From Gammaproteobacteria bacterium (GTDB taxonomy: Bacteria; Pseudomonadota; Gammaproteobacteria; UBA5335), in assembly GCA_011620145.1 (NCBI GenBank), contig WOZT01000182.1, positions 1 to 19,802 of the forward strand: a DNA stretch of 19,802 nucleotides, written 5' to 3'. Under the pieces are notes generated by a model that saw nothing but the letters and a program-made list of their open reading frames with translations, had not been told where the DNA came from and ran no database searches. Numbering within the stretch: position 1 is the first letter of the stretch; every line of letters begins with the position of its first letter. The position numbers and the translations under genes are program-made. This document shows, in pieces, positions 19,783 to 19,802 of the stretch.

Positions 19783-19802
19783 TCTGCGTCAACGCCAAAA
19801 CA

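Overview
The window looks like chromosomal core DNA of a GC-rich gammaproteobacterium. The main support is gene order: fabD-fabG-acpP-fabF followed by pabB-pabC-mltG, and nudJ-mnmA-hflD, are classic gammaproteobacterial blocks, and the proteins read as close relatives of the E. coli and Pseudomonas versions. No species can be named from the sequence alone. I see no mobile element, phage gene, tRNA, rRNA, CRISPR array or other sign of recent transfer. Nearly every base is coding, and most neighbours overlap or lie a few bases apart.

Layout. (1) 1-5884, minus strand: a fatty-acid, folate and cell-wall operon read right to left as fabD, fabG, acpP, fabF, pabB, pabC, mltG; mltG runs off the left edge. 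A strong sigma70-type promoter lies in the fabG-acpP gap and an intrinsic terminator in the acpP-fabF gap, so acpP can be made as a separate abundant transcript. (2) 6066-8324, plus strand: nudJ, mnmA, hflD with overlapping start and stop codons, diverging from fabD. (3) 8325-11350: acnA with its own promoter (perfect TATAAT), a leader of about 168 nt that contains a strong inverted repeat, and a bidirectional terminator. (4) 11373-19782: a glycogen locus made of two divergent units. One is glgC, a GH57 glycosidase and malQ on the minus strand; the other is glgB and glgA on the plus strand. They share a 305-bp intergenic region that holds a 9-bp inverted repeat.

How the genes work together. 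FabD loads malonate onto AcpP, FabF elongates and FabG reduces, giving the acyl chains for membrane lipid. PabB and PabC turn chorismate into p-aminobenzoate for folate, and MltG cuts nascent peptidoglycan. MnmA thiolates wobble U34 of certain tRNAs. AcnA is a TCA-cycle enzyme. GlgC makes ADP-glucose, GlgA polymerises it and GlgB branches it, while MalQ and the GH57 enzyme probably remodel or trim the alpha-glucan. No glgX debranching enzyme or glgP phosphorylase is visible here, so the GH57 enzyme is the most open functional question in the window.

I did not find a convincing novel system. The points most worth a second look are the GH57 enzyme translationally locked into the glg operon, the PabB that has alanine where E. 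coli PabB has its nucleophilic lysine, the structured acnA leader, the isolated acpP transcription unit, and the absence of rpmF-plsX-fabH beside fabD.
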